A DNA stretch of 64,000 nucleotides from the NCBI GenBank assembly GCA_002307185.1, contig DBTT01000051.1, positions 124,001 through 188,000 of the forward strand. Reading direction: 5' to 3'. Under the pieces are notes generated by a model. That model was not told the DNA's origin. It did not search any database and saw only the letters and a list, made by a program, of their open reading frames with translations. Shown one piece after another: positions 9,913 through 18,274 of the stretch. The DNA is from Bacteroidales bacterium UBA1309. GTDB lineage: Bacteria > Bacteroidota > Bacteroidia > Bacteroidales > Dysgonomonadaceae. The position numbers were made by a program, and so were the translations under genes. Numbering within the stretch: the stretch's first letter is position 1; each line of letters opens with the position of its first letter.

Positions 9913-12900
9913 ATGAAAAAATCAAATTCATCGAGGCCGATTGGGAGGATGCTATCCTTCGTAATCATTCTTTGTTTTATATTCTTTGGCCAATGGCCTA
10001 CGGCATTGGCTCAAACCAAAGAAAAAATGGCGGGGAAAGTTGTTGACTCCAATGGAGAGCCATTAATTGGGGTGTCTATTGTGCAAAAAGGTACTACAAA
10101 TGGAGTTAGTACTGATGTTGATGGAAATTTTGCTATTTCTGTTCCGGCAACGGCGCTATTAGATATCTCTTATGTTGGATATAACAATCAGACGATCAAA
10201 GTTTCTATAGGCAAACCGATTACTATTACTTTGATAGAAGATAACAAGCTGCTGGAGGAAGTTGTTGTGGTTGGTTATGGGGTTACCAAAAGGAAAAATT
10301 TTACTGGTTCTGTGTCAACAATAAAAACAGAAAACACACCTTTGGCATTACAGCCAACAACAAGCGCACTAGATGTTCTTCGAGGAACAGTCACCGGAAT
10401 TACAATTTCCCAGCAGCAGGGTGCCGGGCAGGAACCCTCGTTGTTGGTGCGTGGGCAAAAATCCGTTAATGGTGGAACATCTCCATTGATTGTACTTGAC
10501 GGCATGATATACATGGGAAGCTATCGAGATATAGATCCTTCAACTATTGAAAGCATAAGTGTTCTGAAAGATGCAACATCTTTGGCTGCATATGGCTCGC
10601 AAGCCGCTAACGGGGTCATAATGATCACTACCAAGAAAGGAAAAATAGGAAAACCCATTATCAATATAAATTCTTCTATTGCGCTATCTACTGCTACAGC
10701 GAAACCTGATGTTTTAAGTCCGAGTGATTATGTCAAAAAAGTCAATCTCCTTAGCGGATTGGATGAAGATGCAGATCCCACATGGATGAATACATTTGAA
10801 TATGAAAATTACGAAAATGGAAAAACGATTGATTGGTTTGATTATGTTACACGCACAGGCGTTTTACAAAATTATTCCGCATCAATCTCTGGTGCGAGCG
10901 AGAAGATGAATTATTTTTTATCAAGTTCTTATTCTGACCAAAAAGGTATTGTCATCGGGGATGATTATAATCGTATTGGAGTTACAGCAAAATTACAAAA
11001 CGATATAACCAACTGGCTGCAGATCGGAGGGCAAGTTAATTATACTGTAAATGATTATTCCGGACCAACAACGTATAACTTGTATCAGGCTGTTCGCCTT
11101 AGCCCTTATGGAAAGTCAACGAGAGACAACGGCATGCCTGAAAAGTATCCTGTCAACGAAGGCGTTTATAGGTTGAATCCTCTTTGGAGTGTCAAGAGTG
11201 GGACTATCGACGACCATGACATGTATGCAACTACAGGCCTAAAGGGAAACATCTTGATTAAATGTCCATGGTTAGAAGGCCTCAGTTACAGGATGAACGG
11301 AAGTTATTCAGTGGAGAATATTGAAAAAGACTATTTTACCCACGAAGGCTATTATGTTTTGGAGGGGGAAGACGAGGATCGTTACGCAACATCAACAGTG
11401 GCAGATTATTTAGCGTCAGCCAATGGTTACAGTGCCCGCACCAAAAATACTTCATGGGTATGGGACAACATTGTTAATTTTACTCGTCAATTTGGAGACC
11501 ACTTCCTAGATGTTACCTATGTATATACCAGAGACTCTTATGAATACAATTACCGTAAATTCACAGGGTCGGATTTTTCATCCTTAGGTAATACTAATTT
11601 AGGATATTGGGGATTGGCTTTGGCTGGGACACAATTAATATCTAGCATAGATTATACTCTAAAGACTGATGTGGGTTATTTAGGACGTATTAATTATAAT
11701 TTCAAAGATACCTACCACCTAAATTTATCTTTACGTCGAGATGGATCATCTGTTTTTGGAGCCAATCATAAATGGGGAAGCTTTCCTGCAATTGGAGTTG
11801 CCTGGACCATTTCCAATGAACCCTTCTTGAAAAAGATTTCACTTATAAATTACTTGAAGTTGAAAACATCTTGGGGGAAAAATGGTAATCAAAGCCTCTC
11901 TCCTTATGAAACAATGTCCAAAATCACCTTAGGCCAATCAGGAGGCTATAGTTACACCTTTGGTAATACTTCAGAGGTTAGCTGGGGGCAACGTATTACA
12001 TCAATGGGAAATGCTGATCTTGCTTGGGAATCCACTGAATCTATCAATTACGGTTTTGACTTAGGTTTATTAAAAGACCGTATCCATATTGAATTTGATG
12101 GTTATTTTTCCAAAACAACAAATCAAATTTTTAGCAGGACTATTCCTGTTATGATAAATGGATTGACTTCGATGTATGCAACAATGGGGCAAGTGAACAA
12201 CATGGGAATAGAAATAAACTTATCCACCGTTAATCTCCAGACAAAAGATTTCAAGTGGTCTTCAACACTATCTTATTACCTCAACAGAAATAAGCTCAAG
12301 GAGCTATATGGAGACGGAGAAGATGATATAACGAACTCCCTGTTTCTAAATAAATCTCTTGGGGCAATCTACGGTTACAAACCTATTGGTATTGTTCAGA
12401 CAGATGACGCTGAATATATTTCCGCTAACGGTGCTGTAGCAGGTGATGTTAAATTCGCAAATTTAGATGGGAGTTCGGATGGAGCAATAACATCAACAGA
12501 CCGCACAATTCTTGGATATACCAAGGAAAATTTCCGGATGAGTTTTGGAAATACATTCAAATATAAGGATTTTGAATTATATGCCTTATTTACAGGAGTG
12601 TTTGGCGGAAATGGATATGGCCAGGCAAAGAATTATTATGCTTTCAGAACGGCCTCCGATGTAGTTGGCGACAATAACCTGAATCATGGCTGGTGGACCG
12701 AAGAAAATATGAGCAACAAGTATCCAAGGATAGGCTACACGAATAGTAATTATACTCCTCTACAAGGATATGGATTTGTCCGCCTGCAGGATGTGAGTTT
12801 ATCGTATCTCGTTCCGCAATCAATACTGAAACGCTATGCCATCCAAAACCTCAAATTCTATGCAGCTTGTAAGAATCTATTTACAATTACTGGTTGGGAA

Positions 12901-12999
12901 GGTGGAGATCCTGAAATCCAACAGACGCTAGGTAGTGGTTATAGCTATGGCTACCCACTTTCTAAAACAGTATCCTTTGGCGTAAATATGACATTTTAA
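9913..12999 (+). CDS. SusC-like TonB-dependent outer-membrane transporter (RagA family)
   Basis: 1028 residues. Order of domains: signal peptide ending around ALAQ (residue 34), a carboxypeptidase-regulatory-like Ig domain (GKVVDSNGEPLIGVSIVQKG, about 41-115), the SusC TonB-box region (EEVVVVGYGVTKRKNFTGSV), a plug domain with LIVLDGMIYMG and DATSLAAYGSQAANGVIMIT, and a 22-strand barrel ending in Phe (SFGVNMTF). SusC imports large oligosaccharides across the outer membrane using TonB energy with the SusD lid. It precedes susD by 11 bases and starts the main PUL operon. Substrate cannot be read from the barrel; context suggests beta-1,3-galactan type oligosaccharides. Confidence 0.96.
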   Translation: MKKSNSSRPIGRMLSFVIILCFIFFGQWPTALAQTKEKMAGKVVDSNGEPLIGVSIVQKGTTNGVSTDVDGNFAISVPATALLDISYVGYNNQTIKVSIGKPITITLIEDNKLLEEVVVVGYGVTKRKNFTGSVSTIKTENTPLALQPTTSALDVLRGTVTGITISQQQGAGQEPSLLVRGQKSVNGGTSPLIVLDGMIYMGSYRDIDPSTIESISVLKDATSLAAYGSQAANGVIMITTKKGKIGKPIININSSIALSTATAKPDVLSPSDYVKKVNLLSGLDEDADPTWMNTFEYENYENGKTIDWFDYVTRTGVLQNYSASISGASEKMNYFLSSSYSDQKGIVIGDDYNRIGVTAKLQNDITNWLQIGGQVNYTVNDYSGPTTYNLYQAVRLSPYGKSTRDNGMPEKYPVNEGVYRLNPLWSVKSGTIDDHDMYATTGLKGNILIKCPWLEGLSYRMNGSYSVENIEKDYFTHEGYYVLEGEDEDRYATSTVADYLASANGYSARTKNTSWVWDNIVNFTRQFGDHFLDVTYVYTRDSYEYNYRKFTGSDFSSLGNTNLGYWGLALAGTQLISSIDYTLKTDVGYLGRINYNFKDTYHLNLSLRRDGSSVFGANHKWGSFPAIGVAWTISNEPFLKKISLINYLKLKTSWGKNGNQSLSPYETMSKITLGQSGGYSYTFGNTSEVSWGQRITSMGNADLAWESTESINYGFDLGLLKDRIHIEFDGYFSKTTNQIFSRTIPVMINGLTSMYATMGQVNNMGIEINLSTVNLQTKDFKWSSTLSYYLNRNKLKELYGDGEDDITNSLFLNKSLGAIYGYKPIGIVQTDDAEYISANGAVAGDVKFANLDGSSDGAITSTDRTILGYTKENFRMSFGNTFKYKDFELYALFTGVFGGNGYGQAKNYYAFRTASDVVGDNNLNHGWWTEENMSNKYPRIGYTNSNYTPLQGYGFVRLQDVSLSYLVPQSILKRYAIQNLKFYAACKNLFTITGWEGGDPEIQQTLGSGYSYGYPLSKTVSFGVNMTF

Positions 13000-13010
13000 T
13001 AATAATAATT

Positions 13011-14798
13011 ATGAAGACAATTAAATATATATATATATCAGCCCTTACTTTGACACTCGGTCTTTGCGGTTGTAATGACAATGCTTTCCTAACGGAAAAG
13101 GCCAACACTGTATATACGACGGATAATTCATACGAAACAGTGGATCAGGTCAAGGCTTCTATAACGAATATGTATGTCCATATCCGGTATTGGTATCAAA
13201 TTGATAAATTCATGAAAGGCTTAGGGGCAGATGTAATGGATACTCCATATTTTAGATCAAGTGGGTATGGCTACTCTTATTTTTCAAATTGGTCTGCTTC
13301 CTCTAATTCTGCAAGTAAGATATACGATGCCATGTACCAACTTGCCAATTATGCCAACCAATCACTTGTGGGTTATAATACAGACGGGTTGACTTGGGAT
13401 AGCACCGATGATAAAAATGAAGATTACGGGCAGATCATGTTTTTCAGGGGATATGCATACTTGACTTTAGGCGAACTTTTTGGTGGAGTGCCTTTGGTGG
13501 ATCAGTTTTATGAAACTTTAAAGCTGGATTTTACTCGGTCTTCACGTGAAGAAACATATTTGTTCGCAATTAACGACCTTGAGGCTGCTGCAGCCACTTT
13601 GCCAGATTACCCGTCTGAAGCCGGGCGCGTAGCCAAAGGAGCTGCTTGTCATTTTTTAGCTGAAGCGTATCTCGCTTTAGCTACGATCAATGACAACGAT
13701 GCTACGTATTTGGCTAAATCCATAGCTTATGCAGACACTGTTATTTCAATGCATCCGCTTATGACCGAGCGTTTTGGAACACGTGCTTCTTCATCGGGAG
13801 GCACAACCAAAAATGACATAGCTGCATACTATCCAGATGGAAATGTTTTCTTCGACCTATTCCAAGAGGGCAATTACGATTACAGCGAGGGAAACACGGA
13901 AGCTATTTGGACACTACAAAATGATTATACAGTTTATCTGACTTATGGAGGAAACAATTATGTGAACACTCCCCGTGAAATGTCTCCGGTACTCCGGGAT
14001 GTTATATGGAATAGTACCTACACTGAGTCGAATGCAAAATCAGGGCCATGGGCAGGAAATATAGACACAGACCTCTATTTGGGAGGAAATGTATGTGCCT
14101 ATTTTGGAGGACGTGGTGTTGGTGTTATTTCTCCAACTACTTATGTTATAAGCGATGTATGGGATAGTACTTATAGTGATGATATGAGAAATGACCCATG
14201 TAATATCCGCCGTTACTTCCTTTGTACAGATACCGTTCATAGTTTATATGGTGATACCGTGGATTATGACATGTTGGATTATACCTCACAAAAAATCACC
14301 GAGTTTTTCCCAATCTGGACTAAGTTTGCCCCTATAGATGATTGGGGGTATGATGACTTAAGCGATGGAGGGAATCGTTCTAATATCTACTCTGACCAAT
14401 ATGCATGTAGGTCTGCTGAAACAATTTTATTACGGGCTGAAGCTTATTTTCGCGCAGGCAACACTACTGCGGCAGTAGCTGATATAAATTTGCTGAGAAA
14501 TAGGGCTAACTGTAGTTTATTATGCACGACAGATGATATCTCTCTCCAATATATCTTGGATGAACGGGTTCGCGAATTATATGGAGAAGAAAGGCGTTGG
14601 GTCACTTTATTAAGAATGGGAAGTGACGGGATTACTAGCATCAATAACCATGCTATGTATATCGCAACACAATCCTTCTGGGGAGGATATTTTTTACCTA
14701 CTGGATCTGAAATCACCGACTGGACATTGTTTCCCATACCGCAAACTGTCATTGACACGAATACCGGTGCTGTTATTGACCAGAATGCAGGATGGTAA
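13011..14798 (+). CDS. SusD-like starch-binding family lipoprotein (RagB/SusD)
   Basis: 595 residues. Lipoprotein signal peptide (ALTLTLGLCGCNDNAF). The N-terminal SusD-like domain carries the typical FFRGYAYLTLGELFGGVPLV block (about residues 144-163), and the C-terminal half has AETILLRAEAYFRAGNTTAA, ILDERVRELYGEERRW and the closing FPIPQTVIDTNTG...QNAGW pattern of RagB/SusD proteins. It is the substrate-binding lid of the adjacent SusC. An attenuator-like hairpin lies directly downstream, so SusCD may be expressed above the enzymes that follow. Confidence 0.96.
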   Translation: MKTIKYIYISALTLTLGLCGCNDNAFLTEKANTVYTTDNSYETVDQVKASITNMYVHIRYWYQIDKFMKGLGADVMDTPYFRSSGYGYSYFSNWSASSNSASKIYDAMYQLANYANQSLVGYNTDGLTWDSTDDKNEDYGQIMFFRGYAYLTLGELFGGVPLVDQFYETLKLDFTRSSREETYLFAINDLEAAAATLPDYPSEAGRVAKGAACHFLAEAYLALATINDNDATYLAKSIAYADTVISMHPLMTERFGTRASSSGGTTKNDIAAYYPDGNVFFDLFQEGNYDYSEGNTEAIWTLQNDYTVYLTYGGNNYVNTPREMSPVLRDVIWNSTYTESNAKSGPWAGNIDTDLYLGGNVCAYFGGRGVGVISPTTYVISDVWDSTYSDDMRNDPCNIRRYFLCTDTVHSLYGDTVDYDMLDYTSQKITEFFPIWTKFAPIDDWGYDDLSDGGNRSNIYSDQYACRSAETILLRAEAYFRAGNTTAAVADINLLRNRANCSLLCTTDDISLQYILDERVRELYGEERRWVTLLRMGSDGITSINNHAMYIATQSFWGGYFLPTGSEITDWTLFPIPQTVIDTNTGAVIDQNAGW

Positions 14799-14877
14799 AT
14801 GAGGTGCGGAGGGAATAAAAAATCAAATATCTCGTTTATTTAAACATGATTGAGTTAATATAGTATTATCCAAGGTT

Positions 14878-14935
14878 AAATTCCCCATATATCATACTTA
14901 AGAAGTATTTATGGGGAATTTAATTTTCTTATTTA
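14878..14935 (+). terminator. Hairpin after susD (terminator or attenuator)
   Basis: Perfect 12-bp inverted repeat AAATTCCCCATA (14878-14889) / TATGGGGAATTT (14910-14921) with a second inner stem ATACTT/AAGTAT, followed by a T-rich tract. It lies in the 176-base gap between susD and the first enzyme gene. Confidence 0.65.
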
Positions 14936-14974
14936 AGAGGAATTTTTGGAAACTTTACTCATAATATTTTTATA

Positions 14975-16975
14975 ATGAAATTTATCAGATTAATTGATTC
15001 TCCTATTTTTAAAAAAAAGGTAGCCCTATTCTTTTTGAGTATCATATTTAGTTATTGTTTATCACCAATGAATAGGTTGAATGCTAATACCTCTTACTCT
15101 TCCTTCCGTCCCGGCAAACTTTGGTTTGACACCGACGGCAACATCATCAATGCCCATGGCGGTGGTGTCTTGTTTTACGATGGAAAATATTATTGGTATG
15201 GAGAACATAAATCCGAAAATTCAAATGCTGCCTTGGTTGGGGTTACTTGCTATTCCTCTTTAGATCTCTATAATTGGAAGTTTGAGTCGGTGGCATTGCC
15301 CGTTTCGAACAACAAAAGCAGCCCCATTGTCAAAGGCTGCATCATCGAGCGCCCGAAAGTGATTTACAACCCAAAAACAAAAATGTTTGTGATGTATTTT
15401 CACCACGAACTTTCAGGACGGGGATACGAGGCTGCTTATACAGGAATTGCCGTGAGCAAAAATCCTGCAGGCTCGTTCACCTATTTGAAATCCGATAGGG
15501 TGAATGCCGGGTATTGGCCTATCAATATGTCACAATCGCAAATTAATTCAAAGGAAATTCCCGAAAAATATTCCAAGTGGTGGACACCTGAATGGTTTTC
15601 CGCTATTCGTGACGGACTGTTTGTGCGCCGTGATTTTCAGAAAGGGCAGATGCTGCGTGACATGACTTTATTTGTCGATGACGATGGAAAGGCCTACCAG
15701 GTTTATTCTTCGGAAGATAATCTTACCTTGCAAATCGCAGAGCTATCGGATGATTATCTCAGCCATACAGGAAAATACATCAGGGTCGATCCTGCCGGGC
15801 ACAACGAGGCTCCCGCTATTTTCAAAAACAATGGCAAATACTTTATGGTTACTTCCGGATGCACCGGATGGGATCCTAATGAGGCCCGTTTGTTAGTCGC
15901 AGACAATATATTGGGAGAATGGAGACGCTACGGCAATCCATGCCAAGGGAAGGATGCCTCGCTGACTTTTCATTCACAAAGTACTTTTATTCTTCCCATA
16001 CAGGGAAAAAAAGGCCAATTTATCTTCATGGCCGATAGATGGCGACCTACTAATCCGATCGATGGCCGTTATATCTGGTTGCCAATCACTTTTGAGAGTG
16101 GATTGCCTGTCGTGAAGTGGTACGACGATTGGACTCTGAATGAATTTGCTGGTTTTTTGGCAACTCAGGTGGCTGCAACAGAAACTTCTGGCTACAAATT
16201 GTTATGGAATGACGAATTCGATCACGAAGGTGCACCAAATACCGAAGTCTGGAAATTTGAAAATGGTTTTGTACGCAACAATGAAGATCAATGGTATCAA
16301 CCCGAAAATGCGAGTTGTTCGGATAGTGTATTGACTATCTCTGCAAGAAAGGAAAAAAAGGTTAATCCTAACTACAATCAAGAAACTAAAGACTGGAGAA
16401 CTAGCCGTCAGTTTGCAAATTATACATCCGCTTCGATCAACACCCGTGGAACCAAAGAATTCCAATATGGGCGATTCGAAGTACGAGCCAAGATTCCAAC
16501 AGCAAAAGGGGCTTGGCCTGCTATTTGGACATTGGGTAAGGAGATGGAATGGCCATCGAACGGTGAAATCGACATAATGGAATATTACCAAGTCAACGAC
16601 CAGCCACACATTTTAGCCAACACGGCTTGGGGAGCCGAGAAGCGTTGGAACGCTGTTTGGAATTCATCCAGAATTCCGTTTTCGGATTTTCTGAAGAAAG
16701 ACTCAAAATGGGCCGATAAATTTCATGTGTGGCGTATGGATTGGGACGAAGATGCGATTCGCCTCTATATTGACGACCAGATGGTGAACGAGACTTTATT
16801 GAAAAATACCCAAAACGGGTCTTTAGGCAATTTTGCGAATCCTTTTCGCCAACCACACTACTTGCTTTTGAACTTGGCAATCGGAGGCGACAATGGCGGG
16901 AAGCCCGACGAGAGTGCTTTCCCTATGAACTATCAGGTGGATTATGTAAGGGTATATCAGAAAACTACAAAATAA
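14975..16975 (+). CDS. GH43_24-like / GH16 two-domain galactanase
   Basis: 666 residues with two catalytic modules. After a signal peptide the first module (about 42-395) resembles GH43 subfamily 24 exo-beta-1,3-galactanases: INAHGGGVLFYDGKYYWYGE, IERPKVIYNPKTKMFVMYFH (Glu125), HNEAPAIFKNNGKYFMVTSG (Glu278) and FHSQSTFIL (Gln335). These correspond to the two Glu and the Gln used by that subfamily, which lacks the usual GH43 Asp base. The second module (about 405-665) is GH16, with the catalytic GEIDIMEYY motif (Glu531, Glu536) and LLWNDEFDHEG at its start. GH16 members in such loci include endo-beta-1,3-galactanases and laminarinases. The fusion therefore pairs exo and endo action, probably on the same beta-1,3-linked backbone. 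The next gene begins immediately after the stop codon. Substrate is inferred, not seen. Confidence 0.88.
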   Translation: MKFIRLIDSPIFKKKVALFFLSIIFSYCLSPMNRLNANTSYSSFRPGKLWFDTDGNIINAHGGGVLFYDGKYYWYGEHKSENSNAALVGVTCYSSLDLYNWKFESVALPVSNNKSSPIVKGCIIERPKVIYNPKTKMFVMYFHHELSGRGYEAAYTGIAVSKNPAGSFTYLKSDRVNAGYWPINMSQSQINSKEIPEKYSKWWTPEWFSAIRDGLFVRRDFQKGQMLRDMTLFVDDDGKAYQVYSSEDNLTLQIAELSDDYLSHTGKYIRVDPAGHNEAPAIFKNNGKYFMVTSGCTGWDPNEARLLVADNILGEWRRYGNPCQGKDASLTFHSQSTFILPIQGKKGQFIFMADRWRPTNPIDGRYIWLPITFESGLPVVKWYDDWTLNEFAGFLATQVAATETSGYKLLWNDEFDHEGAPNTEVWKFENGFVRNNEDQWYQPENASCSDSVLTISARKEKKVNPNYNQETKDWRTSRQFANYTSASINTRGTKEFQYGRFEVRAKIPTAKGAWPAIWTLGKEMEWPSNGEIDIMEYYQVNDQPHILANTAWGAEKRWNAVWNSSRIPFSDFLKKDSKWADKFHVWRMDWDEDAIRLYIDDQMVNETLLKNTQNGSLGNFANPFRQPHYLLLNLAIGGDNGGKPDESAFPMNYQVDYVRVYQKTTK

Positions 16976-18274
16976 ATGGTACGATATCTATTGTCTTTTG
17001 TGCTTTTTTGGGCACTTCACATGGCTCAAGCGCAAGATTTGATTCCGGTTGCTAAAGGCTGGGCTAATAATTCCGTCAACACGGTTGTTTTTCGGAAAAA
17101 TTCCCTCGTAACGGCTGGAAAATATCAGTTCATAGCTTTTTACGATGCCGATGGTTTTGTGACTTTAGGCAAGCGAAAACTTGGAAGAGCTGTCTGGACT
17201 CTTAAAAAGACATCATTCAAGGGGAATGTAAGCGATGCGCACAATTCTATCAGCATCATGGTAGATGGCAACGGTTTCCTGCATATTTCTTGGGATCATC
17301 ATGGCAATGCCTTGAACTACGCCCGTTCTTCTCGGCCTTATTCGTTGGAAATGGGGAAGCGTGAGCCAATGACAGGTAAGAACGAAGGCAACGTCACTTA
17401 TCCTGAATTTTTCAGGATGCCCGACGGCCATTTGTTGTTTATGTATCGCGATGGAAGTTCTGGTCGTGGCAATTTGGTGTTGAATACCTACGACTTGAAA
17501 AATCGCTCTTGGACGCAATTGCAGAAGAATTTGATCGATGGTGAAAACAACCGCAATGCCTATTGGCAAGCCTATGTGGATAACCGGGGAGTGATTCATC
17601 TTTCGTGGGTGTGGCGTGAAACGTGGATGGTGGAAACCAATCACGACATGTGTTATGCCAAGTCGGAAGATGGCGGAAAAACTTGGAAAACCTCTGCCGG
17701 CAAACCATATGCCTTGCCGATCAATGCCACTTCGGCAGAATATGCCTGTCTTATTCCTCAAAATTCCGAATTGATCAATCAGACAACGATGACTGCCGAC
17801 AACGATGGGAATCCGTATATAGCGACTTATTACAGCGAAAAAGGTTCTTCGATTCCTCAATACCATATCGTATATCACGACCGGGAATCGTGGAAAGTGT
17901 CCAATCTCGATTTCCGAAAGACAGCTTTTTCGTTGAAAGGAGGAGGCACCAAGCGCATTCCGATTTCCCGTCCGCAACTTGTCTCCGAAAGGAGAGGGGA
18001 GAAGATAACCTTGAAGCTTTTCTTTCGGGATGAAGAACGTGGATCGAAAGTTTCCATGGCTTCGTGCAGCGACTTGGAAAGCGGAAAATGGGCAATTTCG
18101 GATTTGACCGATTTTTCTGTTGGTTCATGGGAACCGAGTTTTGATACAGAGTTGTGGAGAACAAAAAAACGTTTGCATCTATTCGTTGAATACACCGAAC
18201 AAGCGGATGGTGAAGGAAAATCAAATATAGAGCCGCAAATGGTGTATGTCTTGGACGTAAAAAATATAAATTAA
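16976..18274 (+). CDS. BNR_4 beta-propeller protein, candidate rhamnosyl-glucuronate enzyme
   Basis: 432 residues with a signal peptide (SFVLFWALHMAQAQ). The repeat pattern SDAHNSISIMVDGNGFLHIS, WDHHGNALNYARS, NVTYPEFFRMPDGHLLFMYR and GGKTWKTSAGKPYALPI marks it as a seven-bladed BNR_4 propeller. That fold includes ulvan lyases (PL24/PL25) and the GH145/PL42 proteins that act on rhamnose-alpha-1,4-glucuronate caps of arabinogalactan. The conserved histidines near residues 88 and 107-108 are plausible active-site residues. Together with the GH105-type enzyme at 7650 it could form a two-step route: lyase release of the cap, then removal of the unsaturated glucuronate. It starts right after the GH43-GH16 stop and overlaps the GH35 start by one base. 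Function is inference from fold and context. Confidence 0.75.
   Translation: MVRYLLSFVLFWALHMAQAQDLIPVAKGWANNSVNTVVFRKNSLVTAGKYQFIAFYDADGFVTLGKRKLGRAVWTLKKTSFKGNVSDAHNSISIMVDGNGFLHISWDHHGNALNYARSSRPYSLEMGKREPMTGKNEGNVTYPEFFRMPDGHLLFMYRDGSSGRGNLVLNTYDLKNRSWTQLQKNLIDGENNRNAYWQAYVDNRGVIHLSWVWRETWMVETNHDMCYAKSEDGGKTWKTSAGKPYALPINATSAEYACLIPQNSELINQTTMTADNDGNPYIATYYSEKGSSIPQYHIVYHDRESWKVSNLDFRKTAFSLKGGGTKRIPISRPQLVSERRGEKITLKLFFRDEERGSKVSMASCSDLESGKWAISDLTDFSVGSWEPSFDTELWRTKKRLHLFVEYTEQADGEGKSNIEPQMVYVLDVKNIN

Noticed and set aside
17213..17977. 254-codon open frame antisense to the BNR_4 gene
   Set aside because: Shadow frame: low-complexity, no domain, and the sense strand encodes a well-supported propeller in an operon.
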